Origin: Ectocarpus siliculosus
Taxonomy: Eukaryota > Sar > Phaeophyceae > Ectocarpales > Ectocarpaceae
Reading direction: 5' to 3'
Length of the DNA stretch: 64,000 nucleotides
Assembly (NCBI GenBank): GCA_000310025.1
Contig: FN649727.1
Span: 8,122,835 to 8,186,834 of the forward strand
Below, piece by piece: positions 40,801 to 48,805 of the stretch. Position 1 is the first letter of the stretch; each line of letters begins with the position of its first letter. The notes under the pieces were generated by a model. That model made no database searches. It had not been told where the DNA came from and worked only from the letters and a program-made list of their open reading frames with translations. Both the position numbers and the translations under genes were made by a program.

Positions 40801-43132
40801 CGAGCTATCTGACGGTCTTCGACGGAGCTCTGTTCTACGCCGCCCACACGGACTTAACGGGCATGGAGATGTTCCGCAGTGATGGCACATCGGGCGGGGC
40901 TAGTATCGTCGAGGTGCAGTGGAGATGGAGACAAGCGGATTTGCTGCCATGTGATTGTTGCATCGAATGCAACTTGTTTTGCCTCTGCTCTCTTTATTGA
41001 CTCTCTCGCCGTGATCAGAGTCACTGAGGAACATGCGTACATCGTGACTTTGTTTGCCTGGTACTTGATACATACTTTCATCACAAAATCGAAATCAATT
41101 GAATTGCAGCCGTTTGAAACCTCCACCCCTCTTCGTTTAGGACATCGTCCGAGGGCACCAAGGGTCCAACCCAATGGACCTTGTGGCCGCCAGCGGGACG
41201 GCGCTGTTCTTCACCGCGGACGACGGTATTGCCGGCCGGGAGCTGTGGCGCAGCGATGGCGCTCTCGGCTTCCTAGACGCACGGCCCGAACTAGGCTTCA
41301 GGGTCACCGGTGGATCCGGCACACGCCGGGTGAAGGACGCACGCCCGGGCAAGCTAGGCTCGGAGCCCCTGCACCTCACGTGGGAGCCAACGCGGTCGGT
41401 ATTGTTCTTCTCGGCGGATGACGGGTTTTCCGGGCGAGAGCTGTGGTCCAGCGATGGCACCACCGCGGGGACTGCGATGGTGGCGAACATCTGTCCTGGC
41501 GTGCGAGGGTCGGGACCGTCGCACCTTATCGCGTGGGGTGGGGCCGTCTACTTCCAAGCGGACGACTGCAGCACCGGGCCGGAGCTGTGGGTGTCGGACG
41601 GCAGTGAGGGAGGTACGCTGTTGCTGGCCGATGTCCGAGCTGGCTCGGCAGGGGCGTTCCCCTCCTACCTCACGCTGCTAGAGCCAACAGCCGGTGGGGG
41701 AGAGAGGCTGTTCTTCTTGGCCAATGGCGGTGGCTACGACGCCGCCGCAGCAACGGGGCTGGCGCAAGGGTGGGGAGGAGCGCAGCTGTGGATGACGGAT
41801 GGGACGGGGAAGGGGACGCAACGGGCGTTCGGGCAGAAAACGGCAGGTGATTTTATGCCCGACCGGGTTTCGCTGGATGCGGGAAGGCCACCGCGCATGG
41901 CAGCATTCAATGGCGCGCTATATCTTCCCGCTACCGAAGACCCATTGGTGGCCGTTGAAACCTTGTTGGGGATGAACGAGGCTTCGGAGGAGGGGGTGTC
42001 GCAGGTGAGCAATAAAGAAATTGACGGAATCACCGATGATAGGATCGTACACATGCGGTCGGTAGCTGTTGGCAATGCCGTATCCAGCTACTCACAACAG
42101 GTTTTATGCCAAGGCATGGATAGACGGTTGCGATGAACCTCTACATACTTAGCCTGCGGCATATTCTTTGGTCTGTTGCGTATATGATAACAGGCAATGG
42201 TTATCTACGACGTCGACGGCGGCCCGGGGAGTGTTCTGAGCGTCATTATCGAGTGCGACGAAGGAGAGCTAATCATGGGTGACGGTTCCGGCCTGGTGTT
42301 CGACAACTCCAACGAGGCAACGATCGACGACCAACCCGACGACCAGTCATCACCGCCCCCACCGTCCGGCGTTCTACGATTCAACGGCACCGCCGCCGAC
42401 ATTAACCGCGCCATGCGGGACCTGCGATATAGAGGCCTCCCCGGACGAGCTGGTCAAGATGTCATCCGGATAACCGTCACCGACGACCCGGATCCGTGCC
42501 CGGGCGACTACAACGTCTCTTCGCCCGTCTTCAACAACGCAACTACTTCTGCGGGAGTCAACGCGACAGCAAGAGGAGTAGATCGGGCGCCGTGCGCGCT
42601 CGGCGGGCCGCAAGCAACGGAGGGGCGGATCCAGGTGTACCTATCTGCTGTCAACCGGCCCCCTTCGGTTAACGTCCCTCAAGGAACCCTTAGAACAGTG
42701 GTCGACGCCGCCCAGGCGACAGGTGTTGGAGCCGGTGGGGCTCTATCGGTAGAAGATCCCGATGTGCGAGAGACGGCGTACTACAGTGCTGGCGGTTTGA
42801 GAGTAGAAGGGCCGGTCAGTGTTGCCGTAGTTTGTGCGAACGGTCGCCTTAGCTTGGGAGCTAGAGGGGGATTGTCTTTCTCTGAGGGGGAAGGCATCTC
42901 CGACCCAGTCTTGCGGTTTGGTGGAGCGATTGACGATGCCAACAGAGCCCTGGCCACGTTGAGTTATCATTGTTCGTCTTTGTACGATTGCGTGGCCGGA
43001 ACGCATGAGATTTCGGTCACGGTTGACGACAACGGCTTCACGGGGAAGGGGGGGGCGTTGTCGGCCAACGCGACCTTTAGTGTGACAGTAGACGCAGCCG
43101 TGGAAGAGTTGCCAGGGATTAACAGATACTAG
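5704..43132 (+). CDS. Giant secreted multidomain repeat protein (about 8,750 residues, about 38 exons)
   Basis: Exons joined by frame and phase: 5704-5778, 6131-7144, 8197-8479, 8782-8951, 9239-9748, 9903-10118, 10548-10664, 11014-11520, 11732-12562, 12884-15502, 15813-16225, 16510-16735, 17394-17720, 17969-18346, 18669-19112, 19162-19172 (tentative), 19269-19320, 19435-19632, 19800-22997, 23325-25574, 25697-25894, 26080-29766, 30004-30732, 31087-31716, 31970-32560, 32952-33206, 33425-33702, 34075-34291, 34387-34863 (start uncertain), 35316-35696, 35981-38269, 38595-38738, 39238-39345, 39728-39796, 40118-40263, 40490-40913, 41141-42004, 42194-43132. Order: signal peptide; cadherin-like repeats; GTF modules and an FN2-like module; more cadherin-like repeats with two further GTF blocks; ELW propeller; last repeats; stop. 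Acidic DxD and ED-T sites suggest Ca2+ binding. With no membrane segment, an extracellular matrix or adhesion role is inferred. Most introns are phase 0. I see no other genes inside the introns. A neighbouring annotation could split it into several models. Confidence 0.8.
6131..15502 (+). other. First cadherin-like / tandem-95-type repeat array (exons 2-10)
   Basis: These nine exons code residues about 26-2114. The repeating unit is about 100-120 residues. It has a linker such as VNDPP, an acidic ED-T-L or EDE site, a D-x-D pair, a V-V-A-x-x-G strand, an F-x-G-x-x-x-x-V-N-x-A-L-x-x-L-x-Y segment, a W-x-G-x-D turn and a DDxGNxGxGG end. Linkers are seen near 6510, 6907, 8368, 9356, 9984, 11826, 12212, 12964, 13789, 14257 and 14769. 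This resembles bacterial tandem-95/VCBS and Cadherin_5-type repeats more than classical cadherins. Several repeats are split by introns at or near the L-x-Y segment. Confidence 0.8.
7774..7836. repeat. (CT)n microsatellite in intron 2 of the giant gene
   Basis: This is an almost pure CT dinucleotide run with one interruption. It lies inside the 1052-base second intron (7145-8196) and makes long spurious Ser-Leu open frames. No coding exon is seen in the rest of the intron. Confidence 0.95.
15813..20540 (+). other. GTF-module block 1 of the giant protein (exons 11-18, first part)
   Basis: Here the cadherin-like pattern stops and a different unit of about 100 residues takes over. It reads G-T-F-x-L, then A-x-A-x-x-V/L-x-x-A-L-x-x-L-x-x-I/V-x-V-x-V-x-R, then W-x-V-T-F, then G-D-L-P-L-M, then a V-x-G-T/A-V-R-V strand. 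Good examples are TFVTKGGDLPLM (near 17530-17570), SGNGDLPAMQAV (near 18200-18235) and AGDLPLMSAV (near 19830-19860). I count about seven copies, covering residues about 2115-3045. I have seen similar units only in large stramenopile and alveolate extracellular proteins and cannot name a family with certainty. Confidence 0.7.
19162..19172 (+). other. Tentative 11-base micro-exon of the giant gene
   Basis: The exon ending at 19112 is phase 0, but the next good exon (19269-19320) is open only if entered with two bases carried over. An 11-base exon with acceptor GCGTACAG and donor GTACTA supplies exactly that and codes K-I-S-S across the junction. Other pairings I tried gave a stop. A larger unrecognised exon or a sequence error could explain it as well. 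Confidence 0.3.
20555..20748 (+). other. Fibronectin type II-like module within the giant protein
   Basis: Inside exon 18, residues about 3049-3112 read WCADGVTG..., SCEFPF, HFSCAG, GWCSTIP and DWGGCVRC. The order C-x-F-P-F ... F-x-C ... W-C-S-T ... D-W-G-x-C matches the fibronectin type II fold, including the FPF and WCST signatures and four paired cysteines. It sits at the end of GTF block 1, just before the cadherin-like pattern resumes. In animals such modules bind collagen or gelatin; the ligand here is unknown. Confidence 0.75.
21340..22290 (+). other. GTF-module block 2 (two units) inserted in a cadherin-like repeat
   Basis: The host repeat runs to the L-x-Y segment (MRQVYYRPLPVF). 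It is then interrupted at VELTAPIVP by two GTF-type units (GNFTLSVDCSAFF...; NGTYTLTATPG...WEITF...GDLPLL). It resumes as DSVTIRVNDLGNVGEGG, the usual last strand. Residues are about 3310-3627. Five asparagines in an Asn-Ser-Thr-rich stretch near 21500-21690 are possible N-glycosylation sites. Confidence 0.65.
27800..29280 (+). other. GTF-module block 3 (four units) inserted in a cadherin-like repeat
   Basis: The host repeat starts normally with GIEVHDADVEDSTQGFLEVN and breaks off after its next strand. Four GTF units follow (REWRVTF, RQWTVTFFD, ATWTITFFG and QRWSIAFLS mark their central strands). The host repeat then resumes at LALRGTPAAITTMLASLSYS and ends with DGGFTGAGG. Residues are about 5252-5746, all in the single exon 21. 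Confidence 0.7.
30004..38100 (+). other. Third cadherin-like repeat array (exons 22-31)
   Basis: Exons 30004-30732 through 35981-38269 carry about ten more repeats. Linkers lie near 30268, 31183, 32044, 32990, 34091, 35373, 36064, 36592, 37300 and 37944. Some units have long acidic or Ser/Pro insertions (near 31370-31450 and 37190-37250). The exon at 34387-34863 has a weakly supported acceptor and its first 60 codons do not fit the repeat. It may really start later. Phase-2 introns occur after 33702 only; the other junctions are phase 0. Confidence 0.7.
38041..42004 (+). other. ELW-DGT repeat domain, probable beta-propeller (exons 31-37)
   Basis: Eight motifs of the type E-L-W-x-T/S-D-G-T/S occur: a weak one (IELWTSQG, near 38105) and then units at about 38617, 40720, 40867, 41238, 41440, 41578 and 41785. 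Each is followed by T-x-L-V-x-D-I-x-P-G-x-x-G-S-x-P-x-x-L-T and a G-x-L-Y-F-Q strand. The block closes with GALYLPATED near 41915. ELWxxDGT repeats are known from bacterial and stramenopile secreted proteins and are expected to fold as propeller blades. The domain is framed on both sides by pieces of one cadherin-like repeat. Confidence 0.75.
39238..40715 (+). other. Cysteine/aromatic-rich module inserted between two ELW blades
   Basis: Exons 39238-39345, 39728-39796, 40118-40263 and the first half of 40490-40913 code about 165 residues unlike the ELW unit. Features are DLCGGFRQ, WDPDTRYDCPDGFHHASTA, FGQCGWDGYTWGG, RMYFRFSDSG, AYKHAGRRD and FAGIVCVD. The blade strand GDYLYFQ lies directly before it and its ELW partner (GVELWRTDGS) directly after. 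I recall similar CGW-GYT/FRFSDS modules in stramenopile predicted proteins but cannot name the family. Confidence 0.65.
42194..43132 (+). other. Last exon of the giant gene: two cadherin-like repeats and stop
   Basis: The exon opens with MVIYDVDGGPGSVLSVII, the D-x-D strand that normally follows an EG-E-x-x-L-G segment, so it completes the repeat begun before the ELW domain. A second complete repeat follows the linker VNRPPSV. The reading ends VDAAVEELPGINRY then TAG (43130-43132), exactly where the next linker would start. No membrane or GPI-like segment is present. A further exon cannot be excluded. Confidence 0.7.
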
Positions 43133-43725
43133 GGTGGATAGATATGGGTGTACTAGTTTTTGATGGGCACATATGCTGGTGTTGAGGTGCTAAATGTTTG
43201 GTACGGTGACAGTCTGGGAACGAAATTCGATGTGCAAGTGTAAGCACGAACCAAATTCGAAACATGCCCTAGCAGCATGCTACCGCATGCAATCTGGTTG
43301 GTGTACCCTCAGAGTCCGATCTCACACTGCCTTGCTGCGGTTCTTCCCTCGGATTGTCCTGATCAACCCCACAGCCCCGGACATGACGCAGCAACACACT
43401 ACCTACGCAGTCAGTTGCAAGACAGATTGTAGATCGACATTTTCGCGAAGAGCGGGAGACGGCCAGCATCGAACCTGGCCAATACGTAGGTCACAAGTGC
43501 CAAGCCACGACAACGAGTCGCGCATTTGCGCACGCGTACCCATTTTTGACATCAAACGAACCTAGGAAAAAACAGAGATTGTCCCCCTTTGCAGATTGAT
43601 AACAAGTCCTACGCAAGTACATACATAGCTTCCGTTTGACGCCAAAACTTCCCGGCATTTCAAACTTGGACCTCAACGACTAGGACTATACAAACGCTCT
43701 GCACAACGGTTTTTTCACGCGGCCA
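43133..43725. other. Convergent intergenic spacer
   Basis: This is the 593-base gap between the stop codons of the giant gene and the PDCD2-like gene. No coding exon, RNA gene or clear repeat was recognised. It should hold both 3' untranslated regions. Confidence 0.5.
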
Positions 43726-46700
43726 TTACGGCGGCGGTTGGCGCCATACGAACTCCTCCACGTACCCCACCACAGGAGGACCCTCTTCATCCTCGTCTAC
43801 TCCCCCTCTCGCTGTGTTTTGGGTCACAGCGGGGCAGCTGTCCGGGCACGTGTACACCGCTAGAGTGCCCCAGTCCATGCACTCCCCGGTGATGAGCGGG
43901 GGTGCTGCTGCCCCTGGCCCTTCCCTTCTGTGTGCCGCCGCCTTGGTGTCGAGGGCTTTCACATTGACGTTGGCATCCACGCCCAAGTGGTGAAGGAGAT
44001 GTGGCATCACCTGACAAAAGGGAGATATTGGCGTCATTATTACAACGCCAGCAGGAGTAAGGCGAGGGATCCTAAGCCCATAAGTCAAGCCAAAAGGGCG
44101 AGGAACTTTAGCAACGTCTGCCACGCTACAGCATCGCCAAAAGATGCACAAAGGAGTTGGTCGATCGGTGAGCTGAAAACTGTACAGCGTTCCTTCAGAA
44201 CTGACGATCGGGATGTAAAAGGTTCCCGCATGTCAAATTCGTCCAAGTGATACTTTGAAATACCACGAACATCCTACGATACGATGGTATAAACCACGTT
44301 CATTTCCGTTTTTTGTGTACCTGGAACTCAAATTTTCTCGTCCGACCGCATCGCGCGCAGGGAGGGACGTCCGCTTCCTCGGGAATGTTTTTGCTCGAGG
44401 ACCATAGCGGACCCGCACCGACTGCGTCATAGCGAACAACCTACAGGACAAACAAGAGACAAGAGACAAGAGATAAGAGAGCGGTGTGGTGTGTGGTGCG
44501 TGAGATGAAAATCACAAAAATTGACACGCCTCCGAAGAAACAAAGTGGACAAACAATTGACGGCCCGGTGCAATAGCCAACACGACATATTCACTGCACC
44601 AACACAGCCTCGCTGCCTTGATTTCATCGTCATCGGGCAACCACCTGTGTGCCACCCGTTCAAATGAAGCGCTGGCACATACACTAACTCGGCGTATCGC
44701 AGAAATGGAAACTCTCGAACATATGGGGTAGATGTATCACTCTCGCCCCCGTGGCCATGTCTTACGCACCGCGGAAATTCAAGAACAGGGCAGATACACA
44801 CCACACCCACCACACCACACCTGCGGGTTCGCTTGCGTTCGAGTGAGGAACTGAAGAGTGGTCTTGTCCTTCACTCCATGCACGCCCTGAATGAAACCAG
44901 CGTTACAGGTATCGTAGGCCGCAGAGCGAGGCCCCATGACGAGTAAGTAAGGCGGAAGGGGGTCGTGCGAGGGGTTAAAGAGGGGGGAGAGGTAGCGGTT
45001 CGCATTGGCAGACACGGCAAGCGTCTGATTGATACCACCAGGGACAGCACGGTGAGGCGTCAACCCCTTGGACTGGCCAGCCGACAAATCGAGGTCGTAA
45101 CAGTTGTTGGCCTGTGGCGCTGCAGCAACGTCCATCACTACCCGTCGCCAATTTTACCACCGAAAAAATGTCAAAAACGCGAAAAAACAGATAGAAAGAC
45201 ACCCCCGCCTGTGTGGTACTGGCGAAGCGAGTACACTAACACGACCGTGTACTCACCGCCACCTTGTCAAGCTCTGCCTGCGAAAGCTTGGAGTCGTCAT
45301 CTTCGCCATCCGCGGGTTCCCCATCATCACTGCTACCTGCACGGCAGCAGCGGCACCCCGTTACCGTTTGTCAGAGCGAGAAAACCGCTTGGCGTTATCG
45401 TAACGCGTACGGCAAACACACTCGAGTCTCAACAACTTAGAGAAGGCTTCCGAATGCGTAACTTCGATATTTTGCGTCCTCGGTCGCACCGAATAGAAAA
45501 AAACCGTATCCGGGCTCGAAAAAACGAGAACTCCACAGGTAGAGCAGTGGACACCGTCGAAGCGCAGTCGAATACCATGCTAAAAATATTGCTTCTGAGG
45601 GGGACAGAACCTCCATTGTGACAACGCTTCGCTTATCACACAGTCCCAACGAAACTGCGGTCACGTCTCCCGGGTTGGCACGCTATGTATGCCATGCATG
45701 TTGGACAACTTCGATGCGAAGACGCCCCTCCATCTCCCACACAACACCAGCTAATGGACGCAACAACCCTCGCCACAGCATTGTTTGTCACGCGCGCTGC
45801 CATCGTCCGGTGAGCACCCCAAACAACGCACCCGCACCTTCCAAGCCCATTTGGCCCATCAAGACATTCTCCGCCGTTCGACCATCTGGTGCAGGCGGTG
45901 GCGGCGGAGGCTCCGGTCGAACTTCCACCTCGAACTCCCGAAACACCGAGGCTGATACCAACGTTTTCGGTGTTGTTCGGGCGTGCAACGTTCCAGCGGT
46001 ACTCTTCGGTGCTGCTATTGTACCCGCTCCGTTATCTGATGCGCAAGCCTGAGGTGCAAAGAGGGTCAGGCGGGAGACAAGCAACTGTTGATTCAAAATA
46101 GTTGTTGCCTCTGTTGTTCCCTGTGTGTTCAAATCTGCAAAGGATTCGAACAACATGTCATAGCCAGCACCAACCCAAGAGAGTTTGGCGGGCACGCACA
46201 ACACGTTGCCTCGCTGCCGTGCCGTGCAGGAGAAGTACTGCTCCCCGTGTGATAAACCGCACCATGTTGTCGCCATTTCCAGCGCACCCGTACTCAGCAA
46301 ACACAAGTCAACAGGAACGAAGAATTGTTGCATAACACACAGAATAACACGCTTGAACAAGCTACAAGTAGCCGTCATGCTGCACCACTGTCGAATCGCA
46401 CCTTCTTGTGCCCCCCGGTTTTCCAGTGAAGCGCTTGGTGCTCACGCCCACAGTACCGTGCGATCCTGCACTTCGAGCAAGCGCTCTTCGCCGACTGACC
46501 ACACACACAGCAAAGCTTGGCCCCCCATGTCTCGGGGTCAGACCCCTTCTGTTGCTTCGCCAAGATCGACGCCTGGCCACAACAAAACAGGGGAAACCGG
46601 GAGGAACGAGTGATTTTGCGGTCTGGTCCCGAGGGGCATCTATCTGCATCTGCTTCGGCGACCTCTTCTATTCTAGCAGATGCAAGGCCGGACGTGAAGG

Positions 46701-48800
46701 CCACATTATGAGTAAATACGTAACCCCCCGAAGTAGGATTGAGCTTGCCGATAGAATCAGGGGGGGGGCGCGCTGAAAAGAGATCTGGCATGATATTTCA
46801 AGTTGCCGCAACAGCAGTAGTTCATGGATTGCCCCCCACAGGTGTACCACTCCATGGTTCTACCTGGCAGTAATGCCTAATAGAGAAGAGACCATAGTCC
46901 CGTCTGGTTGAATTGTAGCCTAATCCGTTCCCACCGACGGCGCACTGACCTTGTGGCTTGGCTCGTAAGGATAGAAGTCGTTCTCCCTGGGCAGCTGGCA
47001 GCGCAACGCCTTGACGCTAGAGTTCTTGGAGCAGGAGGCCTGAACGACACGACCAGAAACGCGCAAACAGGAAAAGTATTGGGCACAAAATGAGTGTGAA
47101 TAATCAGCAGGCAAAGAGTTCTCTCCTCGTGTGCAGCGAGAGTAGGATTGGATTTGTCGCGTGCTTCTGCTGTCTTGCAGGTTCACTGTAATTGTTCTGT
47201 ATTCTACCTACAGGGATTACGATACTCTCCTCCCGGAGCATCCGACATCAAGCATCGACACGAGCAGCCCTGTCTCCTAGCCGTCCACAAACAAGCATCG
47301 TGGCTACTGTATGCTTCCACAAAAATCAAAATCTCCGAGGGAGCTATCTCCGAAAGCTGCATCAAGAACGGATTGCAGTCGTCACGTCGCTTCCAGCCCA
47401 CCGCTAAGGAGGTTAACCGAACAGGACTATCGTACGGGGCTGCGCCAGAGTAAACAAAGGCTTTACGGGCTGCCGGCACCTGATCGGTTCACGTCAAAAC
47501 TATCCACCTTGCGCAAGGTAAACAGAGTAGACACTCAAGTCCTGACCATGACCACACCAAGCACAACTTACCTTGGGACAACAAAACACGTAAAGACAGC
47601 GGTGGAACGCGTCATCTTCGTGGTCAAGGGGGCAGTACAGCTGCACCAGGAAAGACAGGGGATGGCTGCACTCGCCGCAACGCATGTCTTGCGGGGCTGG
47701 GAGATCGCGAGGGTTGAGCCACACCTGAGTTCCCAGTACAGACAGACGTTGAGTGCAGCACAGATGTGGAACGACGAATATATTGAAAACGATCACCACG
47801 ACCAGTTCGGCGGAAATGAGTGATTGGATTGCTTTCCTCGAAGCGGTGTGGAAGTCTAACTTCCAACAGGAGCATGAGCCCGGTACGGAGCTTTCAACGC
47901 GCATGGTCGGATGAAGCGGGGAGGATGTGTTGGGATACCCTCTTTGAAGATAGTTCGCAATTAGACACCGAGGTATGGTAGACTTGTGGACTTGCACACA
48001 CACTCATGTTTTCACAATTCGCGAGTACTGTACTTGTAGTGGTGACCGAAGAGGTCATTCTGTGGGGGGTAAAATCGGGGAGTCAACAGCCGGGGAACAA
48101 ATTCGGCACGATTACATCCCCAGCTTCCGGCCCCCCAAAATCCTGAGGAATGGACGAACCTGTCGATCATTCCCTGCCCCACCCCCCCCAAAAAAAGCGT
48201 GGCAAAGGCCAAGAGGGTAACAAAAAAACAGGGACCATCTCACCCCCGCCCAACTACAATACTGCTGTATCTCCAATTGCATCTCCACCGTTCGATGATT
48301 TGTGGGGTGTTATGCCGTGCTGAACGATTCAGCGCGGCACCATATCCGAGTGTGAGGTCCTCCAGCTGGGACAGGAGGCCTAATCCGAACAGATCCAATC
48401 CTTCCTATCTCCAAGCGACCCGAAAGTGGAGACGAGAATACCGTGTGAAACCAAAAATGGATACTCCGTACATGACGGCGGAGTAACCTCTCCTCCAACT
48501 TCAAACAAAACAAACGCCCATGCCGACAACCGTCCGTCTCTTGTAACAATACACGTGTTGTATCTCACAGGCCATCCTCCGGCCTTTCCACCGTCCCAGT
48601 CATGCCAGTCCACGTTCTTGAACAGGACGCTGTCTGCCAGCGATACCTCCAGGGGTAGGACCGTGCCGAGCTGCACCCCAGTCTCCTCGTCTGCCCCTTG
48701 AAAGCTCTCGTACTCATCGTCGTAGTCGTCGAAGTCATCGTCCTCAACAGCAGTCTCACCTTCCAAGCGGAATCGAAACACACGCTCGAAATTCAATGCA
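43726..48800 (-). CDS. PDCD2: PDCD2/Tsr4-type MYND zinc-finger protein (ribosomal protein uS5 chaperone family)
   Basis: Nine exons join in frame on the complement: 48569-about 48800, 47572-47724, 46950-47039, 46402-46572, 45838-46048, 45257-45336, 44821-44886, 44321-44440 and 43726-44010, giving about 470 residues. The N-terminal domain has GVQLG, VWLNPRDLP, MRCGECSHPLSFLVQLYCPL and AFHRCLYVFCC. QLPRENDFYPYEP follows, then a MYND finger (CCVCGQ, CSKCRIARYC, HQALHW). The C-terminal PDCD2_C domain has GPLWSSSKNIPEE, PPCARCG, KFEFQVMPHLLHHLGVD, MDWGTLAVYTC and GYVEEFVWRQ. In yeast and animals this family escorts uS5 into 40S subunits. No in-frame ATG opens the first visible exon; the start probably lies in an upstream exon I could not resolve. 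The stop is at 43726. Confidence 0.9.
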
Positions 48801-48805
48801 TACAC

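Noticed and set aside
6131-43132. Interpretation as a classical cadherin or as an integrin/FREM-type animal gene
   Set aside because: The VNDPP linker and the V-N-x-A-L-x-x-L-x-Y segment fit tandem-95/Cadherin_5-type repeats better. Classical cadherin LDRE/DxNDN signatures and a membrane anchor are missing.
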